Below are positions 18,590 to 26,486 of a stretch of 36,240 nucleotides of DNA, one piece after another; the first letter of the stretch is position 1; each line of letters starts with the position of its first letter. Position numbers and translations under genes: made by a program. A model generated the notes under the pieces. The model was not told where the DNA came from. It did no database searches and saw nothing but the letters and a program-made list of their open reading frames with translations. Source of the stretch: Armatimonadota bacterium (lineage in GTDB: Bacteria > Sysuimicrobiota > Sysuimicrobiia > Sysuimicrobiales > Kaftiobacteriaceae); the NCBI GenBank assembly GCA_031081675.1, contig JAVHLZ010000024.1, forward strand, positions 1-36,240. Direction: 5' to 3'.

Positions 18590-20989
18590 TCAGGGAAAGG
18601 TCTTCTTGATGATGGGGAGAGCCGTCCGCACGGCCAGGACGACGGAGGCTTCCGCACCCGGCACGGCCGTCACCTCCACGGCGGGACCGGCGGCCAGACC
18701 GGCGGGCAGGCTCTGGGAGTCCACCGCCACCTGGTAGCCGCCCGGGAGCAGGCCGTCAAAGGCGAAGGCGCCTCCGGGTCCGGTGGTGCGCGTCAGCCCG
18801 CCGGGCAGGAGCGTCACCACGACGCCCTCCAGGCCGCGTTCCCCCGGGTCCGGCAGGCCGTTGTCGTTGTCGTCCAGGAACACCCGCCCGCTGACCGACG
18901 CCGCGGGGCGCAGGGGAAAGGCCGCCGCCGCGCGCCCGCCGGTCCGCACCGACACCCGCTGCTCGGCGACCGCGGCCACCAGGCCGGCCGGCACCGTGGC
19001 GTCGTCCACCGCGACCATGTGGTCGCCGTCGGGCACGCCGGAGACGGCGGCCCGCCCCGCGCCGTCCGTCCGGGCGGCGCTGCGGCCGTCCACCCGGACC
19101 ACCACTCCGGCCACGCCCGGCTCGTCCGGCCCGCGCAGGCCGTCGCCGTCGACGTCCACGAATGCCTCGACCTCCACCGCCCCGACCCGGGGCACCCCGT
19201 ACAGGTGCACCGGCACCCCGTACTGCAGGGTCACGTAGGGTGTCGGCCCGGCGGAAGTTCCCCACCGCACCCCCGCGCCCGCGGTGAGGGCCGCGCCGGT
19301 GTGCAGCAGCCGCGACACTCCCGCCTCCAGCCACGTGTCCTCCGCCCCGGTCACGACAGACCACGTGCGCCGGGCCCGCGCCACCAGGTCGTCGCCTGCG
19401 GCCAGCCGGATCCCGGTGCTCAGCGCCAGGGACCAGCTCTCGGCGGACCCGAACGACCGGCTGACCTCCACCCAGGTCGGCACCCCCGCGGGAGGCTGGA
19501 TTCCCGCCCGCAGGGCCACGGTGGTGGTCTGCGCGAGGAAGCCCGTCAGCCGGTCCTCGCTGAGGACGTGGCTGGCCCCCGCAACCAGCCCCACCCGCCC
19601 CCACGTCCACGCCAGCGACCCCGCCGCGCTCACCGTCCGGGTCCAGACTCCCGGGGCGATGTCGTCGGTGAGGCGGACTTCCCCGGTAGCGGTGGAGCCG
19701 ACCGCGGGCGTGTAGGTGGCCAGGACCGCGTAGGACAGCCGGTCGGGCAGCCCCGAGGGCGCGCCGCTCAGCGCCGCGGCGTGGCCCAGCAGCAGCAGGC
19801 GGTCGGAGGGGCGGTAGGCCAGCTCCAGCAGGGGGCCGGAGCGCCCGCTGAACAGGGAGGCGTTGCCCAGGGCCGGATACGCAGCGTCCAGCCACAGGTA
19901 GCTGAGGACACCGGACAGGTGCGGCCCGGACCGCGCCACTCCCACCCGCCAGGCGGCGCCGGACGCCGTCCCCGCCGTCCCCACGGCGTACTCGCCGAAG
20001 ACCTCCCACTCGGCCCACCCGCGGCCGGCCCGGAGCCGGCTCACCAGGGCGCCTGTGGACGGGTCGCTGAAGATCGCCAGCCCCATCGTCCCCGGCCAGG
20101 AGGGACGCGCCTCGGCCACCATGCCGTAGACCGCCCCGCCGGACGGCAGGCCGCCGGCGACGACGGCGGAGTGGACGGGTCCCAGGGGCCCCTCGTACAG
20201 CGCCCCGGTCAGCTGCTGCTGGTACAGGGTCAGGGGGGAGTCGTGAAAGGTGACCGTGCCCACCGTCAGCAATGAAGTCGGCCCGCGCAGGCGCACGGTC
20301 CCGGTCGTCTGCAGCGACCCGCTGCGGGCGGACATGACGACGGTCCCCTCGACCCGCGATTCGCCCTCCCCGGTGGAGAACCGCACCGTGGAGACAGCCG
20401 ACGCCTCCGGAGCGCCCACCGCGACCCCCAGGCTGATATAGCCGGAGGCCACCAGGGGGGGAGCGTCCTGGGGGGTGAACTCGGGCGTGAAGGGGGGCAC
20501 AGGCGGCGCCGGCGGTGCCGCAGGGGCGGGCCTCTCCACCTGCTCGACCCGCACGGACCGGGAGGTGGTGATCCGCAGGACCTGCGCCTGAGGGTCCCAC
20601 ACCGCCAGGACGTCAAACAGGGCTTCCACCATCTCGAGGGGGACCAGGAAGACACCGTTCACCACGCGGGCGGGCGAGGACGCCAGGGCCCACACCAACT
20701 CTGCCGACCAGACCTCGCGCCGGCCGGACCGCAGCACGAAGACGGCGCCGTCAGGCCGCCGCACGGTCACTGTCTGCCCGTCCACCTCCAGCTCCGCGCC
20801 GAACGTCCGGGCCAGGGGGCGCAGGGGAAGGTAGAGGACCCCGTCCAGCACCGCCGGAGGCGGCGACAGCGCCACGGGGAGGTCGTTCACCTCCACGCGG
20901 ACGGGAACGACCGCGGCGGAAGACGCGGGGCCGCCCACAGCGGTGACGCCCGCTGCGGCCAGCACCGTCAGGGCCGCCCACCGCGCCAC
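18590..20989 (-). CDS. Usher-like outer-membrane beta-barrel protein with stalk and SdrB-like domains
   Basis: A 799-aa secreted protein with a signal peptide (about residues 1-26), then a copper-amine-oxidase-N/stalk-type domain (about 31-140, LPLRPLARTFGAELEVDG), then a Pro-rich linker (about 153-178). A ~420-residue stretch of alternating beta strands with Tyr/Trp-rich turns follows, as in outer-membrane barrels or ushers. At the C-terminus are two SdrD-B/Cna-B-like repeats (about 603-692 and 694-799) with VDVDGDGLRGPDEPG and FLDDNDNGLPDPGERG calcium-type loops. The start is a GTG with GGGGAG 5 nt upstream. It follows chaperone-like and subunit-like genes at short spacing, which suggests a translocation or anchoring role. 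I do not recognise an exact family; usher activity is inference. Confidence 0.7.
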   Translation of the reverse strand: MARWAALTVLAAAGVTAVGGPASSAAVVPVRVEVNDLPVALSPPPAVLDGVLYLPLRPLARTFGAELEVDGQTVTVRRPDGAVFVLRSGRREVWSAELVWALASSPARVVNGVFLVPLEMVEALFDVLAVWDPQAQVLRITTSRSVRVEQVERPAPAAPPAPPVPPFTPEFTPQDAPPLVASGYISLGVAVGAPEASAVSTVRFSTGEGESRVEGTVVMSARSGSLQTTGTVRLRGPTSLLTVGTVTFHDSPLTLYQQQLTGALYEGPLGPVHSAVVAGGLPSGGAVYGMVAEARPSWPGTMGLAIFSDPSTGALVSRLRAGRGWAEWEVFGEYAVGTAGTASGAAWRVGVARSGPHLSGVLSYLWLDAAYPALGNASLFSGRSGPLLELAYRPSDRLLLLGHAAALSGAPSGLPDRLSYAVLATYTPAVGSTATGEVRLTDDIAPGVWTRTVSAAGSLAWTWGRVGLVAGASHVLSEDRLTGFLAQTTTVALRAGIQPPAGVPTWVEVSRSFGSAESWSLALSTGIRLAAGDDLVARARRTWSVVTGAEDTWLEAGVSRLLHTGAALTAGAGVRWGTSAGPTPYVTLQYGVPVHLYGVPRVGAVEVEAFVDVDGDGLRGPDEPGVAGVVVRVDGRSAARTDGAGRAAVSGVPDGDHMVAVDDATVPAGLVAAVAEQRVSVRTGGRAAAAFPLRPAASVSGRVFLDDNDNGLPDPGERGLEGVVVTLLPGGLTRTTGPGGAFAFDGLLPGGYQVAVDSQSLPAGLAAGPAVEVTAVPGAEASVVLAVRTALPIIKKTFP

Positions 20990-21002
20990 AGGCTCTCCCC
21001 GG

Positions 21003-21833
21003 TCAGGGGCCGCGGACCTGCAGACCGGTCTCCCCGGCCAGCAGCGCCGCGCCGCCGTAGTCCAGCACCGCCCGGACCGTGTACGCCCCCGGCGTGAGGG
21101 GAGTCGCCCACGTGGCCCGGAACTCCCGTGCCCCTCCCGGCAGGACCACCACGTCGGGCAGGACCACCTTGCCCGTCTGGTGGCCGGACGCGTCGAGGAG
21201 AACCACAAACCCCTGCACCCGCACGTGCACGTTCCCGGTATTTCTGAACAGCAGCCGCACCTCGGCGCCTGGAGGGCGCGCGACGGCCACCATCGACTGG
21301 ATGTCGGCGGAGACCAGCTCGGTCCCCCGCACCCGCACCAGCAGCCGGGAGGCCAGTTTGGGCACGACCACCGAGACCGTGCCGGTCACGCCGGTGGTCT
21401 GCAGCACCGGCGTGGGCGCCACCACCACAGCGCCGTAGCGGCCGCCACGGGCGTCGGGGGGCACGGTCACCGTCACCCGCACCGGCAGGGCGCGGTCGGG
21501 GTCCACGTCGAACTCCGCCGGCAGGACGCGGGTGAAGGAGGCCAGCGACCAGGCGGTGCTGCCCGGCCGCAGCACGTCCATGGTGCCGCTGGGGCGGATG
21601 GCGATGTCCTCCACGGACGCCCGAAAGCGCACCCGCCGGCCGGAGCGGTTGTAGACCACCACGATGCCGGTCGCGGTGCCGGCGGGGGCGGGGGCGAGTT
21701 CCACCTCCGGGGGACTGAGGCCGAAGGACAGGGGCTGGGCCTGGCCGGCCGCCGCCGCCGATACCAGGGCCAGGGCCGCGGCGGCCGCCGCGGCCCTGGG
21801 CAGAGTCCGTGGACGCCGGGGGGATCGCGTCAC
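21003..21833 (-). CDS. Secreted Ig-like chaperone-like protein
   Basis: A 276-aa protein with a signal peptide (Arg-rich start, Ala-rich core, about residues 1-32). Two beta-sandwich domains follow with the pattern PPEVELAPAPAGTATGIVVVYNRS and TVPPDARGGRYGAVVVAP. This pattern recurs in DUF916-type and pilus-chaperone-like periplasmic proteins. The C-terminal domain has LLFRNTGNVHVRVQG and ends in TPGAYTVRAVLDYGG. There is no C-terminal membrane helix, unlike Gram-positive DUF916 proteins. The GTG start has GGGAG 9 nt upstream, and the gene lies between the subunit-like gene (22-nt gap) and the barrel gene (13-nt gap). Chaperone function is inferred from fold pattern and position. Confidence 0.65.
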   Translation of the reverse strand: MTRSPRRPRTLPRAAAAAAALALVSAAAAGQAQPLSFGLSPPEVELAPAPAGTATGIVVVYNRSGRRVRFRASVEDIAIRPSGTMDVLRPGSTAWSLASFTRVLPAEFDVDPDRALPVRVTVTVPPDARGGRYGAVVVAPTPVLQTTGVTGTVSVVVPKLASRLLVRVRGTELVSADIQSMVAVARPPGAEVRLLFRNTGNVHVRVQGFVVLLDASGHQTGKVVLPDVVVLPGGAREFRATWATPLTPGAYTVRAVLDYGGAALLAGETGLQVRGP

Positions 21834-21855
21834 ACGCCGTCACTCCCTGTGAGCA

Positions 21856-22344
21856 TCAGGGCTGCACGCCCAGGTACTCCACGACGATGGTGTACGTCCC
21901 GGGGCTGTCCTGCCAGTCGATGCACTGCTGGTAGTCCACCGTCACATCCCGGTTGCCGGTCTTGGGCTGGTTTGTAAGGAAGAGATTGGCGTACGTGCTG
22001 GTGATGTCGGTGAACACCAGCACATCCCCGCCTTTGTACTGCAGCGGGTTCACCAGTTCGGTGCCTGAGCCGTCTTTGGCCTTCCCGTTGGGGTAGGTGA
22101 CCGGCTCCGACCGGATCTGCAGGTTCCAGGGCCTGTTGCTCTTGACGTTGACGGTGGTGGGCACGGTCCCGCAGGCTCCCGGGTCCGTGCTGGCAATCGA
22201 CGCCGACGCCGGGACCGTGACGTCGATGCGCGAGCCGGCGGCCACCGTCACCGTCTGGCTGCCGGAGGAGGCCCCGTAGCCGGCTCCGGCGGCGGCCACC
22301 ATGACGGCGGAGGCGAGGACGATCCTGATCAGTGCGGCTTTCAT
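21856..22344 (-). CDS. Secreted fibre-subunit-like protein
   Basis: A 162-aa protein with a clear signal peptide (MKAALIRIVLASAVMVAAAGAG, cleavage near residue 25). One beta-sandwich-like domain follows, starting VTVAAGSRIDVTVPA and ending with a GTYTIVVEYLG strand, as in spore-coat-U/Csu-type pilins and WxL-like proteins. Two cysteines (PGACGT and QQCID) could form one disulfide. The ATG has AAGGGG upstream. As first gene of the three-gene cluster it is the probable exported subunit. It is transcribed from an exact sigma-54 promoter at 22418-22432 with a palindrome just upstream. Fibre formation is inference. Confidence 0.65.
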   Translation of the reverse strand: MKAALIRIVLASAVMVAAAGAGYGASSGSQTVTVAAGSRIDVTVPASASIASTDPGACGTVPTTVNVKSNRPWNLQIRSEPVTYPNGKAKDGSGTELVNPLQYKGGDVLVFTDITSTYANLFLTNQPKTGNRDVTVDYQQCIDWQDSPGTYTIVVEYLGVQP

Positions 22345-22417
22345 TTCCAGCACCCCTTCCGTTCTAAGGAGAGTCACCCGCGCATGGTGCGGGCGGCTGA
22401 CGCCGTCCTCTGCATCA

Positions 22418-22432
22418 GCAAGATGCGTGCCA
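22418..22432 (-). promoter_or_regulatory. Sigma-54 promoter of the fibre-like cluster
   Basis: On the minus strand the sequence is TGGCACG-CATC-TTGCT, an exact match to the -24/-12 consensus with correct GG-to-GC spacing. Transcription would start near 22406, giving a ~61-nt leader to the ATG at 22344. Confidence 0.85.
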
Positions 22433-22443
22433 GACCGCTGGAG

Positions 22444-22469
22444 GTGTGCCCGCACACGTGCCCGCACAC
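22444..22469. promoter_or_regulatory. Palindromic activator-site candidate upstream of the sigma-54 promoter
   Basis: GTGCCCGCACAC is repeated in tandem (22446-22457, 22458-22469). The first copy with its flank is a perfect 6-2-6 palindrome GTGTGC-CC-GCACAC (22444-22457); the second is a partial palindrome. The sites lie 12-37 bp upstream of the -24 element, closer than most NtrC-type enhancer sites, so a repressor site is also possible. Confidence 0.5.
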
Positions 22470-22612
22470 CCCATCGCACTCCGGTGGAGCGTTCGCGGAA
22501 CATGTACCCGCGGGGCGGAACGGGTAGACGGGATCCCCCTCCGGGACCTTCCGGGAAGGATACGGGAGGCACAGGCCGCCCGTCGGCGATTTCTGCGATG
22601 ACGTGCAGGCCG

Positions 22613-23059
22613 TCAGGCCGCGTCGGGGTGTGCCCCGGTCGGAGGCGGCGGGGCGGCGGGCAGGTCTGCGCCGGAGGAGGTCTCGGGGGAAGGGCGGACG
22701 CCGAACTCTTCCCGCACCGCCCGGGCCAGGGCGTCGTGGTGGCGTAGCAGGGCCAGCCGCAGGGCGCCGGCCGAGGCCGCCGGGCCCACCAGAACGGCCA
22801 CCGCCGGCCCCGCGGGGGAAAGGACGACGGCGCGGGTTCCGTAGAGGATCGTCAGAGCCTCGACGGGTCCGAACCCGCCGCTGTCGCCCAGCCGCTCGCC
22901 GACCATGAGCCCGCTGGCGGCGTAGGCCGCCAGGGTCTCGGGGTCCACCTGGGGGTCGCCCGCGGTGTCGAGGACCAGGCCGTCCCCGGAGGACACCACG
23001 ACCCCCAGGGCGCCCGCGGCGCGCTTGATGTCCCACAGAATGGCGGAGAGCTTCTCCAT
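22613..23059 (-). CDS. Roadblock/LC7 domain protein (MglB-like)
   Basis: A 148-aa protein whose first ~115 residues match the Roadblock/LC7 fold: ILWDIKRAAGALGVVVSSGDGLVLD opens the domain and LTILYGTRAVVLSPAGPAVAVLVGP forms the central strands. The tail (about 118-148) is Pro/Ala-rich and probably disordered. Roadblock proteins in bacteria regulate small Ras-like GTPases such as MglA in polarity and motility; no GTPase gene is in the window. It lies 30 nt after fliA with only a weak ribosome site. A CCTTCC/GGAAGG hairpin at 22547-22559 may end the transcript. Confidence 0.82.
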   Translation of the reverse strand: MEKLSAILWDIKRAAGALGVVVSSGDGLVLDTAGDPQVDPETLAAYAASGLMVGERLGDSGGFGPVEALTILYGTRAVVLSPAGPAVAVLVGPAASAGALRLALLRHHDALARAVREEFGVRPSPETSSGADLPAAPPPPTGAHPDAA

Positions 23060-23089
23060 GTCGATCGGGCGGTCCGACGGCGCGCGCGG

Positions 23090-23881
23090 TCAGGCCACGA
23101 TCGGGCGCCCGGGGAGCGGGGCGGGCGCTCCGTCCATCCAGGACCGCAGGGCCAGGTGCGTCCGCAGCATGCCCAGCGCCTCCGCGCGCATCTGGCTGAC
23201 CCGGGATTCGGTCACCCCCAGCACGCGGCCGATCTCCGCCAGGGTCAGGCCCTCGCAGTAGTACAGCCCTACCACCAGCTTGTGCCGCGCCGGCAGGGCC
23301 TGGATGGCCCGCCACAGGGTCCGGTCCCTCTCCTGCCGCTCCATGCGGGCCAGAGTGTCGCCCCAGACGTCCCGGATCACACTGTCGGGCAGTTGGTCGG
23401 AGGAGGCGATCTCTTCCAGGGACAGCACCTGCCCGGCCGCGGCGTCGGCCCGGATGCGCTCCACCGCCGCCTCCTCCCACCCCGTGGCCGCGACCACTTC
23501 CCGCCCGGTGGGGGGCCGGCCCAGGGAGCGGGCCAGCGTCCTCGCCTGGGCCTGCAGGCGGTGGACGTGGCGGCGGGCCACCCGGGGGAGCAGGTCGAGG
23601 GTGCGCAGGTAGTCGTACATCGCTCCGCGGATGCGCAGCCGGGCGAACGCCTCAAACGGGATCCCCCGGTCGGGGTCGAACCGGTCGATGGCTTCCAGCA
23701 GGCCGATCATCCCGTAGCCTTCCAGGTCCTCGCTCTTCACCGACGCGGGCATCCGGACCGCCATCTGGCGCGCCAGCGCGCGCACCAGAGGCAGGTAGGC
23801 CAGCGCCAGCCGCTCCCGCAGATCCGGAGAGCGCCCGGAGCGAAACCGGCTCCACAGTTCCGACGTCGTCCCGTCCGCCAC
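23090..23881 (-). CDS. fliA: FliA/WhiG-family sigma factor (sigma-28)
   Basis: A 263-aa sigma-70-family factor of the FliA/WhiG group. Region 2 has VKSEDLEGYGMIGLLEAIDRFDP and FAPR-like FEAFARLRIRGAMYDYLR. Region 3 has RPPTGREVVAATGW and region 4 ends in LTLAEIGRVLGVTESRVSQM. The GTG start lies 3 nt after the stop of the GAF gene, with GAGGTG about 10 nt upstream. FliA directs late flagellar or chemotaxis genes in most bacteria; with FlaG- and FlgN-like genes nearby a motility role is plausible, though no flagellar structural gene is present here. Confidence 0.92.
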   Translation of the reverse strand: MADGTTSELWSRFRSGRSPDLRERLALAYLPLVRALARQMAVRMPASVKSEDLEGYGMIGLLEAIDRFDPDRGIPFEAFARLRIRGAMYDYLRTLDLLPRVARRHVHRLQAQARTLARSLGRPPTGREVVAATGWEEAAVERIRADAAAGQVLSLEEIASSDQLPDSVIRDVWGDTLARMERQERDRTLWRAIQALPARHKLVVGLYYCEGLTLAEIGRVLGVTESRVSQMRAEALGMLRTHLALRSWMDGAPAPLPGRPIVA

Positions 23882-23884
23882 GGC

Positions 23885-24916
23885 CTACGTCACCTCGGCC
23901 AGCGCCCGCTCCGCCCGGGACAGCAGGACCTCCGGGGTCGCCTCGCCGTCGCCCGAGGCCGTGCCCAGCCACAGGCGGCCCCCGGGCCCGAGGACGCTCT
24001 CCACGGCATTGCGGGCGAGGCGTCGCACGATGGCGGCAGCCCGCTCGCCGCCGATGCCGGCCAGCAGCAGGGCAAACCGTCCCTCCTCCAGGCGGGCGAT
24101 GACATCGCAGGACCGCACGGCATCCTGCACCCAGCGGCTGAAGGCCTGCAGGCGCTCGGCCCGGTCCTGCCCCTCGCCGGGGTCCACGTCCAGCAGAGCC
24201 ACCGCGAACCGGGTCGCGTGGGTGCGGGCCCGGTGGGTCTCCTCCTCCACCCGGGCCAGGAAGTGGTGGCGGTTGGACAGGCCCGTCTTGGGGTCCAGGT
24301 ACAGGAGTTCCCGGATCCGCGCCTGCCGCCGCACGCGCGCCAGGGTCTGGCCGAACACCTCCGCCAGACGTCCCAGGCGGGCGAACTCCTCCTCGGAAAA
24401 CGTCCGGTCGGTGCGGGCCAGGGCCACCACGCCCGCCACCACGCCGTCGTGCACCAGGGGAAACGCCAGGAAGGCGCGCAGCGCCTCATCGCCGAACGAC
24501 GGGCGGCCGTCCCGGGCGCGCGGCGATGGAATCACCACCGGGCGCCCTTCCTGCGCCACCCACCCGGACAGGCCGGGACCGCGGGCGAACCGCACCTGCT
24601 CGGCCAGTTCCACCCGGATGCCCCGGACGGCCACGGGCCGCAGCCGCCCCGAGGTCCACTCGGCCACGTACAGGGTCCCGTGGTCGAAGGGCACGGCGCG
24701 GGACACCAGGTCCAGAAAGCGGTGGTACCCGACGCCCAGCGGCAGTTCCTCTTCCGCCAGCCGGGCGCACTCCAGGCGGACCACCATCTCCTCGGCCTCG
24801 GCCGCCAGTTCCTGGGAATGGCCGTTTTCCACCGCCGTCGCCCCGGAGGGCCGGGTCGCTTTGCGGGATGAGGCCGGCCTGCGCGCCGGTCCGCCGCGCC
24901 GTGTGCTCTCCGCCAT
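23885..24916 (-). CDS. GAF domain protein with degenerate GGDEF domain
   Basis: A 343-aa cytoplasmic protein with a basic, probably disordered N-terminus (1-35), a GAF domain (about 55-195; GPGLSGWVAQEGRPVVI, FLAFPLVHDGVVAGVVAL), then a GGDEF-type fold (about 203-343). The entry motif DPKTGLSNRHHFL is conserved, but the catalytic GGDEF is replaced by EEGRF (277-281) and the metal-binding Asp pattern is altered (LLDVDPGEGQD). Diguanylate cyclase activity is therefore unlikely; GTP/c-di-GMP sensing or a scaffold role is possible. The ATG has AGGGAG 8 nt upstream, and a near-exact sigma-54 promoter lies 45 nt before that. It ends 3 nt before fliA, with which it is surely cotranscribed. Confidence 0.85.
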   Translation of the reverse strand: MAESTRRGGPARRPASSRKATRPSGATAVENGHSQELAAEAEEMVVRLECARLAEEELPLGVGYHRFLDLVSRAVPFDHGTLYVAEWTSGRLRPVAVRGIRVELAEQVRFARGPGLSGWVAQEGRPVVIPSPRARDGRPSFGDEALRAFLAFPLVHDGVVAGVVALARTDRTFSEEEFARLGRLAEVFGQTLARVRRQARIRELLYLDPKTGLSNRHHFLARVEEETHRARTHATRFAVALLDVDPGEGQDRAERLQAFSRWVQDAVRSCDVIARLEEGRFALLLAGIGGERAAAIVRRLARNAVESVLGPGGRLWLGTASGDGEATPEVLLSRAERALAEVT

Positions 24917-24972
24917 CGTCGCCACTCCCTCTCGCAGCCGCCTGCGCGCGGCCGCTCCGGTGCGAAACGAGA

Positions 24973-24987
24973 GCAAGGCGCGTGCCG
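24973..24987 (-). promoter_or_regulatory. Sigma-54 promoter upstream of the GAF-fliA genes
   Basis: Minus strand CGGCACG-CGCC-TTGCT matches the -24/-12 consensus apart from C for the first T; GG-to-GC spacing is correct. The start would be near 24961, about 45 nt before the ATG at 24916. A GGGGAC/GTCCCC inverted repeat (25037-25042, 25053-25058) lies between it and the rpoN stop. Confidence 0.7.
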
Positions 24988-25110
24988 TCCGGGCGGCGCG
25001 GGGTCTCCCAGCCCCCGGGATCGGGAGGGAGAAAGCGGGGACAGCAGGGAGAGTCCCCTGCGCGAGGGGGCACGGCGGGCGGGACCCGGGGCCCGCGCCC
25101 GGACCCGGTC

Positions 25111-26472
25111 TCAGCGGATGCCGGCGGGACGGCCGCGGGCGGTGGACGGCGGGATGTGCATCTCCTCGCGGTACTTGGTCACCGTCCGGCGGGCGATGCG
25201 GATCCCCTCGGCCCCCAGGCGGCGCGCAATCTCCTCGTCGGTCAGGGGTCGGGTTTCGGACGCGATCAGGCTGCGGATGCGCTCCTTGATGGGCAGTGAC
25301 TGGTCGAAAAAGACCTCGAAGCTCACCACCTGGCCGCCGGGGAGCTGGGCGAACTTCCCGTCCAGCGCCCGACTGACGGTGGACTCGCTGATCCCCAGCT
25401 CCGCCGCCACCATGGCCTTGGTGAGGGGCCGCAGGTGGCCGGGGCCGCGCTCCAGGAACTCCCACTGGGCGCGCACGATGGCCTGCACGATGCTGGCAAA
25501 GGTCCAGTTGCGGCGCTGCAGGGCCTCGATGAACATCTTGGCCCGGCTCACGTAGTCCCGCACGTGCTCCCGGGAGCGGTCCGAGTAGGCTGCCGACGCC
25601 CGGCGCATCTGCCGGCGCAGGTCCTCGTAGAAGGCGTTGACCCGGAGGGCGAAGGCGTCCTGGCGGACCAGCTCCACCGCCCATCCCTCATCGGTGCGGC
25701 GGATGATCACATCGGGACGGGCTACCTCCGCCGGGCGGGTGCGGCCGCCGTCCTGCTCGTTGCGGAATCTCTCGCCGGGATAGGGGTAGCAGGTGGACCG
25801 CACCAGCTCGTGGGCTTCGCGGACCTGGGCCGCGGTCACCCCCAGGTCCCGGGCGATCTTCTCGAAACGGTGGGCGGCCAGGTCGGCCAGGTGGGAGGCG
25901 ACAATCTGCTGGGCCAAGCGGTTGGCCGGGGAGGGCTCCTGGACCCGCAACTGCAGCAGCAGGCACTCCTCGACGTTCCGGGCGCCCACCCCCACGGGCT
26001 CGAAGCGCTGGATGCGCGCCAGGACCGCCTCCACCTCCTCCACCTCGACGTTCAACTCCTGGGCCACCTGAGCCGGGGTGGCCTCCAGGTAGCCGTTGTC
26101 GTTGATGTAGCCGATCAGCCGTTCGCCGATGGCGTGGTCCCGCGCCGACAGTCCCTGGGCCTGCAGAACCATCAGCAGGTGCTCCTGCAGGGATACGGGG
26201 GCGACCACCCGGGCAAACGGATCGTCGTCGCCGTCGTCGGGGGTCCACTCGGTGAGGGACGGCCCGAGCTCGTCGGGGCCGGGCAGGTCCGCCGGCGCCT
26301 GCTCATCCAGCTCCAGGGCGGGGTTTTCGGCCAGCTCCTGCTCGATCCGCGCCAGGAGCTGGTTGATGGGCAGCACCAGCAGGGAGTTGACCAGCATGAG
26401 CTTGGGCACCATGCGCTGGTGCAGCGCGGGCGTGACGCCGACGGTGGCCTGCAGGCGGGGCTCGGCGGACAC
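25111..26472 (-). CDS. rpoN: RNA polymerase sigma-54 factor
   Basis: A 453-aa sigma-54. The N-terminal activator-interacting region has LMLVNSLLVLPINQLLARI and ELAENPALE. An acidic linker (about 55-85) and the core-binding region follow. The C-terminal DNA-binding domain has the HTH GISESTVSRALDGKFAQLP and the RpoN box ARRTVTKYREEMHIPP near the end. The GTG start lies 14 nt after the HD-GYP stop, with GAGAGG just upstream. Its presence beside an NtrC-type activator and five local -24/-12 promoters suggests that this locus is a main sigma-54 regulon of the organism. Confidence 0.97.
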   Translation of the reverse strand: MSAEPRLQATVGVTPALHQRMVPKLMLVNSLLVLPINQLLARIEQELAENPALELDEQAPADLPGPDELGPSLTEWTPDDGDDDPFARVVAPVSLQEHLLMVLQAQGLSARDHAIGERLIGYINDNGYLEATPAQVAQELNVEVEEVEAVLARIQRFEPVGVGARNVEECLLLQLRVQEPSPANRLAQQIVASHLADLAAHRFEKIARDLGVTAAQVREAHELVRSTCYPYPGERFRNEQDGGRTRPAEVARPDVIIRRTDEGWAVELVRQDAFALRVNAFYEDLRRQMRRASAAYSDRSREHVRDYVSRAKMFIEALQRRNWTFASIVQAIVRAQWEFLERGPGHLRPLTKAMVAAELGISESTVSRALDGKFAQLPGGQVVSFEVFFDQSLPIKERIRSLIASETRPLTDEEIARRLGAEGIRIARRTVTKYREEMHIPPSTARGRPAGIR

Positions 26473-26486
26473 TGACCTCTCCCCCC

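Noticed and set aside
19019-20275. Long plus-strand open frame (about 418 aa) opposite the barrel gene
   Set aside because: It is antisense to a supported gene, has low-complexity Arg/Pro/Gly/His composition typical of GC-rich shadow frames, and shows no domain.
22470-22500. Plus-strand GCACTCCGGTGGAGCG resembling the 3' half of a c-di-GMP-I riboswitch
   Set aside because: The 5' half is missing, the neighbouring genes are on the other strand, and the match is short.
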